Of a stretch of DNA of 64,000 nt, positions 52,667 to 62,847 are shown one piece after another; position 1 is the first letter of the stretch; every line of letters starts with the position of its first letter. Position numbers and translations under genes: made by a program. The DNA lies in the NCBI GenBank assembly GCA_012719035.1, contig JAAYBD010000016.1, positions 1 to 64,000 on the forward strand, in the 5' to 3' direction. Source of the stretch: Clostridiales bacterium (GTDB lineage Bacteria > Bacillota > Clostridia > Oscillospirales > Oscillospiraceae). Below the pieces are notes generated by a model. It ran no database searches. It worked only from the letters and a program-made list of their open reading frames with translations, and was not told the DNA's origin.

Positions 52667-53154
52667 TTTGCTCCTCCCTTTATTGAGGACATAAGACCGC
52701 CCTTTGCAATCATTTCCTTGATGAAATCGGGAAAAGGCTGTGCCTGATAGGTTTCATTTTTCGTGAGGTTTTTGATAAGTCCCGTATCAAAGTCAATAAC
52801 AACCTCATCACCCTCGGAGATGTTTTCACTTGCTTTTTCGCATTCAAGGATAGCAAGACCTATATTTATCGCGTTGCGGTAGAATATTCGCGCAAAACTC
52901 TTTGCGATGACGCAGGAAATTCCGCTTGCCTTTATAGCGATTGGGGCGTGCTCACGCGAGGAGCCGCAGCCGAAGTTTACGCCCGCGACCATAATGTCGC
53001 CTTCTTTGATTCTGCCGACAAAGCTTTTGTCAATATCCTCCATGCAGTGCGATGCAAGCTCCTTATGGTCCTGCGTGGCAAGATAACGGGCGGGAATGAT
53101 AACGTCAGTATCGATGTGATCTCCGTATTTTATTGCTTTTCCATGTGCGTTCAT
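52663..53154 (-). CDS. leuD: 3-isopropylmalate dehydratase small subunit
   Basis: Partner of LeuC in the isomerisation of 2- to 3-isopropylmalate. The 163-residue product has the swivelling-domain pattern [34 protein letters not shown] and [14 protein letters not shown], and belongs to the short archaeal/clostridial LeuD type. Start overlaps the leuC stop by 4 bp (ATGA). Confidence 0.96.
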   Translation of the reverse strand: MNAHGKAIKYGDHIDTDVIIPARYLATQDHKELASHCMEDIDKSFVGRIKEGDIMVAGVNFGCGSSREHAPIAIKASGISCVIAKSFARIFYRNAINIGLAILECEKASENISEGDEVVIDFDTGLIKNLTKNETYQAQPFPDFIKEMIAKGGLMSSIKGGAK

Positions 53155-54419
53155 TCACCCATTACCTCCTTTGGATGGCTTATATGCCCTGTAACCGCGC
53201 TCGCGGCGGCGACTGCGGGGGAAGCGAGGTAAATCTCGCTATCAATATGTCCCATCCGCCCCACAAAGTTGCGGTTTGTTGTGGAAACGGCTCTTTCGCC
53301 TGCCGCGAGAATACCCATATGACCGCCGAGACAGGGACCGCAAGTAGGCGTTGAAACTATGCATCCGGCTTCCATGAAGATTTTCGTATAGCCTTTTTCG
53401 ATGCATTCCATATAAATTTTGGGAGTCGCGGGAATCACTATTCCGCGCAGACCTTTTTTGATATGTCTGCCCTTGAGAATTTCGGCGGCAGCCGCCATAT
53501 CCTCAATATTGCCGTTGGTGCAGGAGCCGATTACCACCTGATCTATCTCGATATCGCTTCCCTCTGTGGCAGGATGTGTTTTTTCAGGCAGGTGCGGCCA
53601 CGCTACGGTGCAGGGTATTTCGGAGAGATCAAGATCAATGACCCTTGCGTATTCCGCGTCAGCGTCAGCCTCATATGCTATCCAATTCCGGTCGCATCGT
53701 CCCTCCATATATTTGCGTGTTATATCGTCTACAGAGAATATTCCGTTTTTTGCACCGGCTTCAATAGCCATATTGGATATCGTCAGCCTATCGCTCATGC
53801 TGAGGTCTTTTAGACCCTCGCCCGAAAACTCAAGCGACTGGTACAGCGCACCGTCCACGCCTATCATGCCTATGAGGTGCAATATTACGTCCTTGCCGCT
53901 GACCCATCTGCCTTTTTTTCCCGTAATGTTGATTTTAATTGCAGAGGGAACTTTGAACCATGTCTCCCCTGTCGCCATGGCTGCCGCCATGTCTGTAGAG
54001 CCGACGCCGGTGGAAAATGCGCCGAGGGCGCCGTAAGTACAGGTGTGGCTGTCGGCGCCTATTGCGGCTTCACCGGGAGCTATAAGCCCCTTTTCGGGAA
54101 TCAAGGCGTGCTCAACTCCCATTTCTCCCACGTCATAAAAATGCGGCAGGTCAAAGCGTTTAGCAAAGCCGCGGCACTTTTTGCAGCTTTCCGCCGCCTT
54201 AATATCTTTGTTGGGGGCAAAATGATCCATGACAAGGGTAATTCTGGTATCTTTTGCAACTTTATCAAAGCCCGCATTTTCAAACTCGTTTATCGCAACG
54301 GGCGCTGTTATATCGTTTCCAAGCACAAGGTCAAGCTTTGCCTTTATAAGCTGCCCTGCCGTTACAGACGGAAGACCCGCGTGTGCGGCAAGGATTTTTT
54401 GTGTCATTGTCATTCCCAA
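53151..54419 (-). CDS. leuC: 3-isopropylmalate dehydratase large subunit
   Basis: A 422-residue aconitase-family [4Fe-4S] enzyme of leucine synthesis, of the shorter homoaconitase-like class. Cluster cysteines are seen in [12 protein letters not shown] and [14 protein letters not shown]. The start is a TTG at 54419, giving [15 protein letters not shown], the common N-terminus of clostridial LeuC, with AAAGGA 9 nt upstream; ATG codons two and four residues further in are alternatives. The gap after leuA is 90 bp with no terminator seen. Confidence 0.95.
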   Translation of the reverse strand: MGMTMTQKILAAHAGLPSVTAGQLIKAKLDLVLGNDITAPVAINEFENAGFDKVAKDTRITLVMDHFAPNKDIKAAESCKKCRGFAKRFDLPHFYDVGEMGVEHALIPEKGLIAPGEAAIGADSHTCTYGALGAFSTGVGSTDMAAAMATGETWFKVPSAIKINITGKKGRWVSGKDVILHLIGMIGVDGALYQSLEFSGEGLKDLSMSDRLTISNMAIEAGAKNGIFSVDDITRKYMEGRCDRNWIAYEADADAEYARVIDLDLSEIPCTVAWPHLPEKTHPATEGSDIEIDQVVIGSCTNGNIEDMAAAAEILKGRHIKKGLRGIVIPATPKIYMECIEKGYTKIFMEAGCIVSTPTCGPCLGGHMGILAAGERAVSTTNRNFVGRMGHIDSEIYLASPAVAAASAVTGHISHPKEVMGE

Positions 54420-54508
54420 GATTATCAGTCCTTTCGGAAAATATTTGCCGAATCTATTAAGAATTTCGCCTATAATGGGATAATATTACGTTAAAATGTC
54501 GTATAAAG

Positions 54509-56014
54509 CTACTTTGCGCCGACTATTTTATTTATTCCGTTGATATAAGCCCGTATTGCGGATTCTATTACATCGGTTGAAAGCCCGCAGCCGGTGTACA
54601 ATTCGTTTCCGCAGCGAAGCTTAACCACGGCCTCGCCCATTGCGTCTTCGCCGTCCGTTACGGCGTTTAAGCTGAAGTTTTCAAGCGACAAATCAAGCCC
54701 TGTTATACGATCCACCGCCTTGTAGGCCGCATCGATCGGTCCCGCACCTATTGCCACCTCTTCAATGATATCATCATTCTTTTTGACTTTAACGCAGGCG
54801 ATATTTGTTATATCCTTGCCGGTGCTTACAACATGGCTGATAAGCTCATAGGTTGCTGTTACAGCATGGGTGCTGGAGAGAGCGAGGGCTTCGATGTCGT
54901 GGTCTGTAAGGTTCTTTTTCTTGTCCGCGAGCGCTTTGAAACGGACGAACATCCCGTCAAGCTGCTCCTTCGTGACCTCATAGCCAAGCTGGTTGAGGCG
55001 GTCGCGCAGAGCGTGCTTGCCGCTGTGTTTTCCGAGAACCATAGAGTTCTGCGGAATTCCGATGTCCGAGGGTCTCATAATTTCGTAAGTTAGGGCGTTG
55101 GCGATAACGCCGTGCTGGTGTATACCGCTTTCGTGCGCAAAGGCGTTTGCACCCACGATGGATTTGCTCGGCGATATTGGAACACCGGTAATTGAAGAAA
55201 GTAATTTGCTTGTTTTGTAGATCTGCTGCGTGTTTACACAAGTTTCCATCTGAAAATACTCGCGGCGTGTTTTAAGCGCCATTACGATTTCCTCAAGACT
55301 TGCGTTGCCTGCACGCTCACCGATGCCGTTAACCGTACATTCGACCTGTGTCGCACCGGCGCGCAGGCAGGCAAGAGAGTTTGCGACCGCCATGCCAAGG
55401 TCGTCGTGACAGTGGGCGGAAATGTCGACATTTTCGATGCCCGGCGTGTTTTCGCGCAGGAACGTTATCAGGTCGAACATCTCCTGCGGCGAGGAGTAAC
55501 CCACGGTATCTGGAATGTTCACAACGGTAGCACCGGCTTTTATTGCCGTCTCACAGCATTTGGAAAGAAACTCCCTGTCTGAGCGTGAGGCGTCCTCGGC
55601 TGAAAACTCAACGTCGTTGCATAGGGATTTTGCATAGGCAACGTGCTTTGCAATGCTCTCCAGAACCTGTTCGCGGGTCATTTTCAGCTTATATTCCATG
55701 TGTATGTCACTGCTTGCGAGGAAGACGTGAATACGCGGGTACTTCGCGTATTTAACGGCATTCCAAGCGGCGTCAATATCGCCCTGTGTGCAGCGGGCGA
55801 GACTGGCAACCTTGCAGTTCTGTACGGTCTGGGATATAGCTTCAACACTTTTGAAGTCTTCCGGAGAGGCAATTGCAAAGCCGGCTTCTATAACATCAAC
55901 ACCGAGCGCATCGAGCTGACGGGCCATCTGCAGCTTTTCGGAGAGGTTCATGCTGCAGCCCGGGGATTGCTCACCGTCACGCAGGGTGGTGTCGAACACT
56001 TTGATTTTCTTCAT
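54509..56014 (-). CDS. leuA: 2-isopropylmalate synthase
   Basis: Condenses 2-oxoisovalerate with acetyl-CoA, the committed step to leucine. The 501-residue product has [12 protein letters not shown], the [17 protein letters not shown] metal-binding motif, [37 protein letters not shown], and the C-terminal LeuA regulatory dimer domain (about 390-501) where leucine binds. ATG 56014 follows AAGGAGG; the frame upstream is T-box leader. Citramalate synthase is the main alternative, but the leu context and Leu T-box argue for LeuA. Confidence 0.95.
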   Translation of the reverse strand: MKKIKVFDTTLRDGEQSPGCSMNLSEKLQMARQLDALGVDVIEAGFAIASPEDFKSVEAISQTVQNCKVASLARCTQGDIDAAWNAVKYAKYPRIHVFLASSDIHMEYKLKMTREQVLESIAKHVAYAKSLCNDVEFSAEDASRSDREFLSKCCETAIKAGATVVNIPDTVGYSSPQEMFDLITFLRENTPGIENVDISAHCHDDLGMAVANSLACLRAGATQVECTVNGIGERAGNASLEEIVMALKTRREYFQMETCVNTQQIYKTSKLLSSITGVPISPSKSIVGANAFAHESGIHQHGVIANALTYEIMRPSDIGIPQNSMVLGKHSGKHALRDRLNQLGYEVTKEQLDGMFVRFKALADKKKNLTDHDIEALALSSTHAVTATYELISHVVSTGKDITNIACVKVKKNDDIIEEVAIGAGPIDAAYKAVDRITGLDLSLENFSLNAVTDGEDAMGEAVVKLRCGNELYTGCGLSTDVIESAIRAYINGINKIVGAK

Positions 56015-56053
56015 ATTTTCCAGTTCCTCCTTGCGATATAAAAATTGCGGAAA

Positions 56054-56341
56054 AACAAAAAAGCCCCGTCTTCCATAGAAGACGAAGCTGAAACTCCGCG
56101 GTACCACTCCAATTGACAGTTTAATAGTAGTAAACTGTCCGCTTTCAACATCTCATAAGAAATATTGCCTCTTTGGTAACGGTGAGGAAACCCGTTCACA
56201 CCTACGGCCATATGGCTTTCAGCTGACTGCTCAAGGGTGAGTTCGCCTGATCTTAACATACCGCTTCGCACCAAACAGCGGCTCTCTGAATGTGACCGAT
56301 AGGCTTTGTCCCTGTCACTGCATTTGATTTATTGTGCTAAA
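56054..56341 (-). promoter_or_regulatory. Leucine T-box riboswitch of the leuACDB operon
   Basis: On the minus strand a leader of about 290 nt carries the conserved T-box GGAGTGGTACCGCGG (56096-56110). A terminator follows, with stem CGTCTTC/GAAGACG (56067-56084) and a T tract. Towards the 5' end, Stem I shows GCGAA-CTC-ACCC at the position expected for the specifier loop, giving the Leu codon CTC. Uncharged tRNA-Leu should pair there and stabilise the antiterminator, so leu genes are expressed on leucine shortage. Confidence 0.9.
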
Positions 56342-56369
56342 GACTACACGAAGATTTCGGATTTGTCAA
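56341..56369 (-). promoter_or_regulatory. Promoter of the leuA T-box leader
   Basis: Minus strand: TTGACA (56364-56369), 17 bp, TAGTCT (56341-56346). Confidence 0.7.
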
Positions 56370-56518
56370 GAGGTTTTAAAAAAATCCCGAAAAAAGATTT
56401 TCGGTTTCACAGGCTCTTTTTCGCCGCGTGACCGTATTTTTAGTACATTGTATGCCGAAAACAATAATTTGAATATAAAAAGGCTATACTGAAAATTGTT
56501 TTTTATAGAAATATACAG

Positions 56519-56548
56519 TTGACAAGAGAGGTTTTTGTGATGTAACAT
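56519..56548 (+). promoter_or_regulatory. Promoter of the ilvB T-box leader
   Basis: TTGACA (56519-56524), 18 bp, TAACAT (56543-56548), with TG two bases before the -10. It is divergent from the leuA promoter, about 150 bp apart. Confidence 0.65.
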
Positions 56549-56574
56549 AAAAACAATCAGATATTTCAAATGCT

Positions 56575-56869
56575 TTGATGGGAACAAGTAATCCGAAAGC
56601 TGGGCTTCAGAGAGCTGCCAAGTGGTGAAAAGCAGCGCCGCGGTTTCGGATGAAAATCATCCCGGAGCAGTTTGCAGAAGGTCGGGGATTTCCGGCTGCG
56701 TAAGCAAAAACGGTAAAACGCCCGTTATAGCGTCAGACGTTTATTGACGTCGCAGAGTGGTTCGTCTTTAGGCAGTGCAGCGCTTCTGGATGAACAATAA
56801 GAGTGGTACCGCAGAGGAGTTATGCCTTTGTCTCTTGATATTTTTATGAAAGAGACAGGGGCCTTTTTG
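56575..56869 (+). promoter_or_regulatory. Isoleucine T-box riboswitch of the ilvBNCD operon
   Basis: The leader has a Stem I start (GGGAACAAGTAATCCG), a CAGAGAG distal element, the T-box AGAGTGGTACCGCAG (56800-56814), and a terminator of GCCTTTGTCTCTT (56824-56836) with AAGAGACAGGGGC (56850-56862) followed by CTTTTT. Aligned on the conserved ATCCCGGAGC end of Stem I, the specifier triplet reads ATC (near 56657), an Ile codon. Transcription of the ilv genes should rise when tRNA-Ile is uncharged. Confidence 0.88.
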
Positions 56870-56942
56870 TTTATCTATAGGGACTAATGATTTAAAGCAT
56901 TACATTGGGAACCAATATGAACCAAAACAGGAGGAGTTTGAC

Positions 56943-58607
56943 TTGAAACTGACAGGAGCAGAAATAATCACCGAGGTTCTGATAGAGCAGGGCGTGACGG
57001 ATTTATTTGGCTACCCCGGCGGAGCCGCAATCAATATTTATGAAGCTCTATACCACAGGCAGGACAAAATAAAGCACTATCTGACTGCTCACGAGCAGGG
57101 TGCTACACACGCGGCAGACGGTTATGCGAGGGCAACGGGAAAAACCGGCGTTGTTCTTGCAACAAGCGGCCCCGGTGCAACGAACACAGTTACAGGGATA
57201 GCGACCGCTTATCTTGACAGCATACCTATGGTGGTTATTACAGCCAATGTCGGGACAGACCTCATAGGCAAGGACAGCTTTCAGGAAGTCTTCATCACTG
57301 GAATAACACAGCCCATTACAAAGCATAACTATGCAGTTCGTGATATTGATAAGCTTGCGGAAACTCTCCGCGATGCATTCAGAATCGCAGGAAGCGGCAG
57401 ACGCGGTCCCGTTCTTGTCGATGTTCCCAAGGACATCACGGCGGCAACGTATGAGTTTTCTCCCATGCCGCGCTGGGAAGAACCTAAGGTATCGTCCGCA
57501 CCGCAGAGTGAACTTTTAAAAGTAGCGGATCTTATCGCAAAGGCAAAACGGCCTGTTGTCTGCTTCGGCGGCGGAGTTATAAGCAGTGAGGCCGGCGGGG
57601 AACTTGTGGAGTTCGTAAAAAAGGCAAGGATTCCCACCTGTCACACGATTATGGGAACAGGTGTCATTGGCTTTGGCGATGACCTTGATATGGGCATGAT
57701 CGGTATGCACGGCAGCATGACTGCAAACAGCGCTATCGATGAGACTGATTTGCTTCTTGCGATGGGAACACGCTTTTCCGACCGGGTTGCCCTGAACCTG
57801 CGCGACTTTGCCCCCCACGCAACCATTGTCCAGTTTGATATAGACGAGAGCGAAATCCGTAAGAATGTTATGGCAGACATGGCAATAATCGGGGACATAA
57901 AAACAGAGCTTCAAAGCCTTATCCCGCTTGTCGAGGGCAAAGAGCGCCCCGAGTGGCTTGAAACTATTGGCAATTGGAAGAAAGAATATGATATAATAAA
58001 CGGCAAGAACATAACCGGCATCCGCCCTGTTGAAATAATGGAGGTCATCGGCGAAAAATGCGGTTCAGACGCAGTTATCGCAACAGACGTGGGGCAGCAC
58101 CAGATGTGGGCCGCACAGTTCTGCAAAAAGACGCGGCCGCGCGGCTTTATAACGAGCGGAGGGCTTGGAACGATGGGCTTCGGCTACGGTGCGGCTATCG
58201 GAGCCAAGATTGCGCTTCCCGATGCAACGGTTTTCCATATCACGAGCGACGGCAGCTTCCACATGAACATGAACGAGGCATGCACAGCCGTTTCAAACAA
58301 CCTAAAGGTCATAACGGTGATTTTTGACAACAAAGTTCTCGGAATGGTTCGCCAGTGGCAGACAAGTTTTTATAACAGGCATTACATTTCAACTCAGCCG
58401 GAGCGAAAAACAGACTATGTAAAGGTAGCGGAGGGCTTCGGAGCAAGAGGATTTAGAGCTGAGACTAAAGAGGAGTTTGAAAAAGTCCTTGACGAGGCGC
58501 TTGCGGGCGAAGGTCCGGCTTGGATCGTATGTCCCATCGACCGTGAGGAGAGGGTTCTGCCCATGATCCCCGGCGGCGGAACAGTCCGCTCTGCAATAAT
58601 GGAATAG
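56943..58607 (+). CDS. ilvB: Acetolactate synthase large subunit
   Basis: Thiamine diphosphate enzyme making acetolactate or acetohydroxybutyrate. The 554-residue product has FGYPGGAAINIYEAL, the catalytic Glu in TAHEQGATHAADGYAR, GTGVIGFGDDLDMGMIGMHG, and the TPP motif GDGSFHMNMNEACTA. The initiation codon is TTG, 6 nt after GGAGGAG; no ATG fits. The presence of a separate regulatory subunit directly downstream identifies the biosynthetic enzyme rather than catabolic AlsS. Confidence 0.96.
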   Translation: MKLTGAEIITEVLIEQGVTDLFGYPGGAAINIYEALYHRQDKIKHYLTAHEQGATHAADGYARATGKTGVVLATSGPGATNTVTGIATAYLDSIPMVVITANVGTDLIGKDSFQEVFITGITQPITKHNYAVRDIDKLAETLRDAFRIAGSGRRGPVLVDVPKDITAATYEFSPMPRWEEPKVSSAPQSELLKVADLIAKAKRPVVCFGGGVISSEAGGELVEFVKKARIPTCHTIMGTGVIGFGDDLDMGMIGMHGSMTANSAIDETDLLLAMGTRFSDRVALNLRDFAPHATIVQFDIDESEIRKNVMADMAIIGDIKTELQSLIPLVEGKERPEWLETIGNWKKEYDIINGKNITGIRPVEIMEVIGEKCGSDAVIATDVGQHQMWAAQFCKKTRPRGFITSGGLGTMGFGYGAAIGAKIALPDATVFHITSDGSFHMNMNEACTAVSNNLKVITVIFDNKVLGMVRQWQTSFYNRHYISTQPERKTDYVKVAEGFGARGFRAETKEEFEKVLDEALAGEGPAWIVCPIDREERVLPMIPGGGTVRSAIME

Positions 58608-58622
58608 ATGGGAGGCAGGAAA

Positions 58623-59147
58623 ATGAACGAGAAAAAGGCAATCATCGCACTGCTTGTTGAAAACAACGCAAATGTGCTCTCACGCGTTTCAATGCTGTTC
58701 GGAAGACGCGGCTACAATATCGACTCTCTCACCGTTTCTGAAACCAACGACCCGACGATATCGAGAATTACGATAACGACGCAGGGTGATGACAGGATCA
58801 TTGAGCAGATTGTTCTACAGACGAGAAAGCTGGTCGAGGTCAAGGCGGTTCAGCTTGAAGACGAAAACGAAGCTATCCTGCGTGAGCTTCTGCTTGTAAA
58901 GGTAGCCGCGGATGAAAGTCAGCGCGCTACTATCCGCGATATCTGCGAAGTGTATAAGGCAAGCATTGTTGACTTTTCACCCTCGAGCATCGTATGCGAG
59001 CTGACAGGAAAGCCCAGCAAAATAAACGGTTTTCTGGATGTGATCGAAAAATATCAGATACTTGAACTTTGCCGCACAGGGGTGACGGCGATGGACCGCG
59101 GGAACAAAATCATGTCCTGCGAAAACAAAGAAAGTCATAAATGCTGA
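58623..59147 (+). CDS. ilvN: Acetolactate synthase small (regulatory) subunit
   Basis: A 174-residue ACT-domain subunit that confers valine feedback control on IlvB. The pattern ALLVENNANVLSRVSMLFGRRGYNIDSLTVSETNDPTISRITI is the ACT domain (3-75), followed by the ALS_ss_C domain with ELLLVKV and the SSIVCELTGKPSKINGFLDVI stretch. ATG 58623 has GGGAGG upstream; an in-frame ATG at 58608 overlaps that site. Confidence 0.96.
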   Translation: MNEKKAIIALLVENNANVLSRVSMLFGRRGYNIDSLTVSETNDPTISRITITTQGDDRIIEQIVLQTRKLVEVKAVQLEDENEAILRELLLVKVAADESQRATIRDICEVYKASIVDFSPSSIVCELTGKPSKINGFLDVIEKYQILELCRTGVTAMDRGNKIMSCENKESHKC

Positions 59148-59205
59148 TGTGTTTCGCGCATGAAATAAATGTATCGACGCAAATTAAACCAATAGCATAT
59201 GATAA

Positions 59206-60231
<1,026 letters not shown>

Positions 60232-60283
60232 TAGTTTCTCCTGTTCCGCAACGTGTGCATGAACCGCCGTTCAGCGGACAGGC

Positions 60284-60324
60284 GCTGTACTTCGTGCGAA
60301 GTCTCCTTCCGCACGAAGTGCAGC
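60284..60324 (+). other. Intercistronic hairpin between ilvC and ilvD
   Basis: GCTGTACTTCGTGCG (60284-60298) and CGCACGAAGTGCAGC (60310-60324) pair over 15 bp with one G-U. TTATTC follows, so partial termination or 3' protection of the upstream message is possible within the operon. Confidence 0.55.
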
Positions 60325-60393
60325 TTATTCTATTCGGCATTATGTGCTTTCCCGTACAAGGACTGTGCAAAATCCTTACAAAGGAGTTAAATC

Positions 60394-62052
60394 ATGAAAA
60401 GCGGCAATGTAAGAAACGGCATTCAGCAGGCGCCTCACCGCAGCCTGTTTTACGCCCTTGGACATACAAAGGAGGAGCTTGAGCGCCCGCTTGTGGGCAT
60501 AGTCAGCTCTTATAACGAAATTGTACCGGGGCATATGAATCTTGACAAAATCACCGAAGCCGTCAAAACCGGTGTTCTGATGGCGGGCGGCACTCCAATT
60601 GTGTTTCCTGCGATTGCAGTCTGTGATGGTATCGCTATGGGACATGAAGGTATGAAATATTCCCTCGTTACGAGAGATTTGATTGCGGACAGCACAGAGT
60701 GCATGGCGCTTGCCCATCAATTTGACGCGCTCGTCATGATTCCCAACTGTGATAAAAATGTGCCCGGTCTGCTTATGGCGGCGGCGCGCGTGAACGTCCC
60801 TACGATATTTGTCTCCGGCGGTCCGATGCTTTCTGGGCATCTTGACGGGAAGAGGACCTGCCTGTCTTCCATGTTTGAGGCGGTGGGCTCTTATCATGCG
60901 GGCAAAATGAGCGCAGAGGAGCTTGAAGCCTATGAGATGGAGGCCTGCCCTACCTGCGGCTCATGTTCCGGGATGTATACCGCAAACTCCATGAACTGTG
61001 TCACCGAAGCGCTTGGAATGGCGCTTCGCGGCAACGGCACTATACCTGCCGTTATGTCGGCGAGACTGCGCCTTGCCAAACAGGCGGGCATGAAAGTAAT
61101 GGAGCTTCTTGAAAGGAATATCCGTCCTCGTGACATTATGACAGAGGCGGCGTTCCACAATGCTGAGATAGTGGACATGGCGCTTGGCTGTTCAACCAAT
61201 ACTATGCTGCATATTCCGGCGATTGCACATGAGGCAGGCGTTTCGCTGAATCTTGATATGGCAAACGAGTTTTCCGCAAAGACTCCTAACCTCTGCCATC
61301 TTGCTCCGGCGGGAAATACCTTTATGGAGGATTTAGACCGCGCCGGCGGTGTCCATGCGGTCATGGCGGAGCTGAATAAAAAAGGACTTCTTGATACTTC
61401 GGTAATGACAGTTACCGGTAAAACGCTTGGCGAAAATCTTGAGGGTGTCAGGAATCTTGATCCGGAGGTAATTCGTCCTATCGAAAATCCCTATTCTCAG
61501 AGCGGCGGCATTGCGGTTCTGAAAGGCAATCTTGCTCCCGACGGCTGCGTTGTAAAACAATCCGCAGTTGCTCCGGAAATGATGAAGCATCAGGGACCTG
61601 CAAGGGTTTTCGACAGCGAAGACGAGGCTATTGCGGCGATTACAGCCGGAGAAATTGTGGCAGGGGACGTTGTTATCATCCGTTATGAAGGACCGAAGGG
61701 CGGTCCGGGAATGCGCGAAATGCTGAACCCGACCTCCGCCATCGCAGGCATGGGACTTGATAAAACCGTTGCGCTCATAACGGACGGCAGATTTTCCGGT
61801 GCGACACGCGGTGCCTCTATTGGTCATGTTGCACCCGAAGCGGCGCTGGGCGGCAATATAGCTCTTGTCCGCGAGGGAGACACGATATCCATCGATATTC
61901 CAGCCTGCAAAATAGAGCTTATCGTTTCTGATGAGGAGCTTGAGATTCGCCGCAGCGCATGGGTCTGTCCCGAACCTAAAATTAAAACGGGATATCTTGC
62001 AAGATATACAAGACTTGTAACAAGTGCAGCGCAAGGTGCGGTTCTCCAATGA
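60394..62052 (+). CDS. ilvD: Dihydroxy-acid dehydratase
   Basis: A 552-residue iron-sulfur dehydratase for the last common step before transamination to valine and isoleucine. [53 protein letters not shown] and [20 protein letters not shown] are all present; the Cys in the first and third ligate the cluster. AAAGGAG precedes the ATG. End of the ilvBNCD operon. Confidence 0.97.
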   Translation: MKSGNVRNGIQQAPHRSLFYALGHTKEELERPLVGIVSSYNEIVPGHMNLDKITEAVKTGVLMAGGTPIVFPAIAVCDGIAMGHEGMKYSLVTRDLIADSTECMALAHQFDALVMIPNCDKNVPGLLMAAARVNVPTIFVSGGPMLSGHLDGKRTCLSSMFEAVGSYHAGKMSAEELEAYEMEACPTCGSCSGMYTANSMNCVTEALGMALRGNGTIPAVMSARLRLAKQAGMKVMELLERNIRPRDIMTEAAFHNAEIVDMALGCSTNTMLHIPAIAHEAGVSLNLDMANEFSAKTPNLCHLAPAGNTFMEDLDRAGGVHAVMAELNKKGLLDTSVMTVTGKTLGENLEGVRNLDPEVIRPIENPYSQSGGIAVLKGNLAPDGCVVKQSAVAPEMMKHQGPARVFDSEDEAIAAITAGEIVAGDVVIIRYEGPKGGPGMREMLNPTSAIAGMGLDKTVALITDGRFSGATRGASIGHVAPEAALGGNIALVREGDTISIDIPACKIELIVSDEELEIRRSAWVCPEPKIKTGYLARYTRLVTSAAQGAVLQ

Positions 62053-62075
62053 GGATATTATAATTAAAAAAACAT

Positions 62076-62110
62076 CCCTTACAGATACAGAAATCTGTAA
62101 GGGCGTTTTT
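62076..62110 (+). terminator. Terminator of the ilv operon
   Basis: CCCTTACAGAT (62076-62086) pairs with ATCTGTAAGGG (62093-62103), followed by CGTTTTT. Confidence 0.93.
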
Positions 62111-62135
62111 ATTTGCGATTACAGAGGCCATAAGG

Positions 62136-62163
62136 TTGACATACGGCAGTTTTGTGGTAAAAT
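62136..62163 (+). promoter_or_regulatory. Promoter of the gtrA-like gene
   Basis: TTGACA (62136-62141), 16 bp, TAAAAT (62158-62163). Confidence 0.7.
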
Positions 62164-62238
62164 ATCCCGTACATTGGACATTCTTGTTTTTTTGTGTACA
62201 AGCGCTTTTAAAGCGATTTTTTTATTGGGGGAATTTCG

Positions 62239-62718
62239 ATGGAGGAAAAGCCTTCGGCGTACCGCGAGCTATTTAATAAGCATCGCGAATTGATTATGTA
62301 CTGCATTTTTGGTGTGACGACCACAATTGTAAACTGGCTTATTTACAGTGTCTGCGTTGCCATTTTGTCAATCGATTTATACTCGTCCGGCATTATTGCC
62401 TGGATTGCCGCAGTGGTAGTTGCATTTATTACAAATAAGCTTTGGGTTTTTGAAAGCAGGAGCTGGGAGCTTAAACTTGTTCTGGCTGAAGCGTTCACAT
62501 TTTTCGGCGGACGTATAGCGACAGGAGCACTTGAGGTTGTCGCAGTTCCCACACTTGTGGGCTGGGGACTTGATATGACCCTGCTCGGGGTTGAGGGGCT
62601 GCCGGCAAAAATGCTCGTATCCATCAGTATAGTTATACTCAACTATCTTCTCAGCAAATTCATATCATTCAGAATTGCAGAGGATAAGACCGATAAAGGG
62701 AAAAAGCATGACTGCTGA
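62239..62718 (+). CDS. GtrA-family four-span membrane protein
   Basis: A 159-residue protein with four predicted spans (MYCIFGVTTTIVNWLIYSVCVAIL, SGIIAWIAAVVVAFITNKLWVF, then two more), matching GtrA/DPMS-like proteins. These are thought to move lipid-linked sugars across the membrane for wall or exopolysaccharide glycosylation. The hallmark NKLWVFES and the C-terminal NYLLSKFISFR are present. GGGGGAA precedes the ATG. It stands alone, with no glycosyltransferase next to it. Confidence 0.85.
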   Translation: MEEKPSAYRELFNKHRELIMYCIFGVTTTIVNWLIYSVCVAILSIDLYSSGIIAWIAAVVVAFITNKLWVFESRSWELKLVLAEAFTFFGGRIATGALEVVAVPTLVGWGLDMTLLGVEGLPAKMLVSISIVILNYLLSKFISFRIAEDKTDKGKKHDC

Positions 62719-62743
62719 TTTTCTGAAAATGTATAATACAGGC

Positions 62744-62784
62744 AAAGAGCCTCAAAGCCATTATGGCTTTGAGGCTCTTTTTTT
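62744..62784. terminator. Bidirectional terminator between gtrA-like and P-type ATPase genes
   Basis: AAAGAGCCTCAAAGCCA and TGGCTTTGAGGCTCTTT form a perfect 17-bp stem with a 3-4 base loop and a T tract. Confidence 0.95.
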
Positions 62785-62847
62785 AAATGTTTTAAAATAG
62801 ACTGCGCACTCCTGTAAATAAAAGCGGTCAGCATCGGCATAAGCTTT

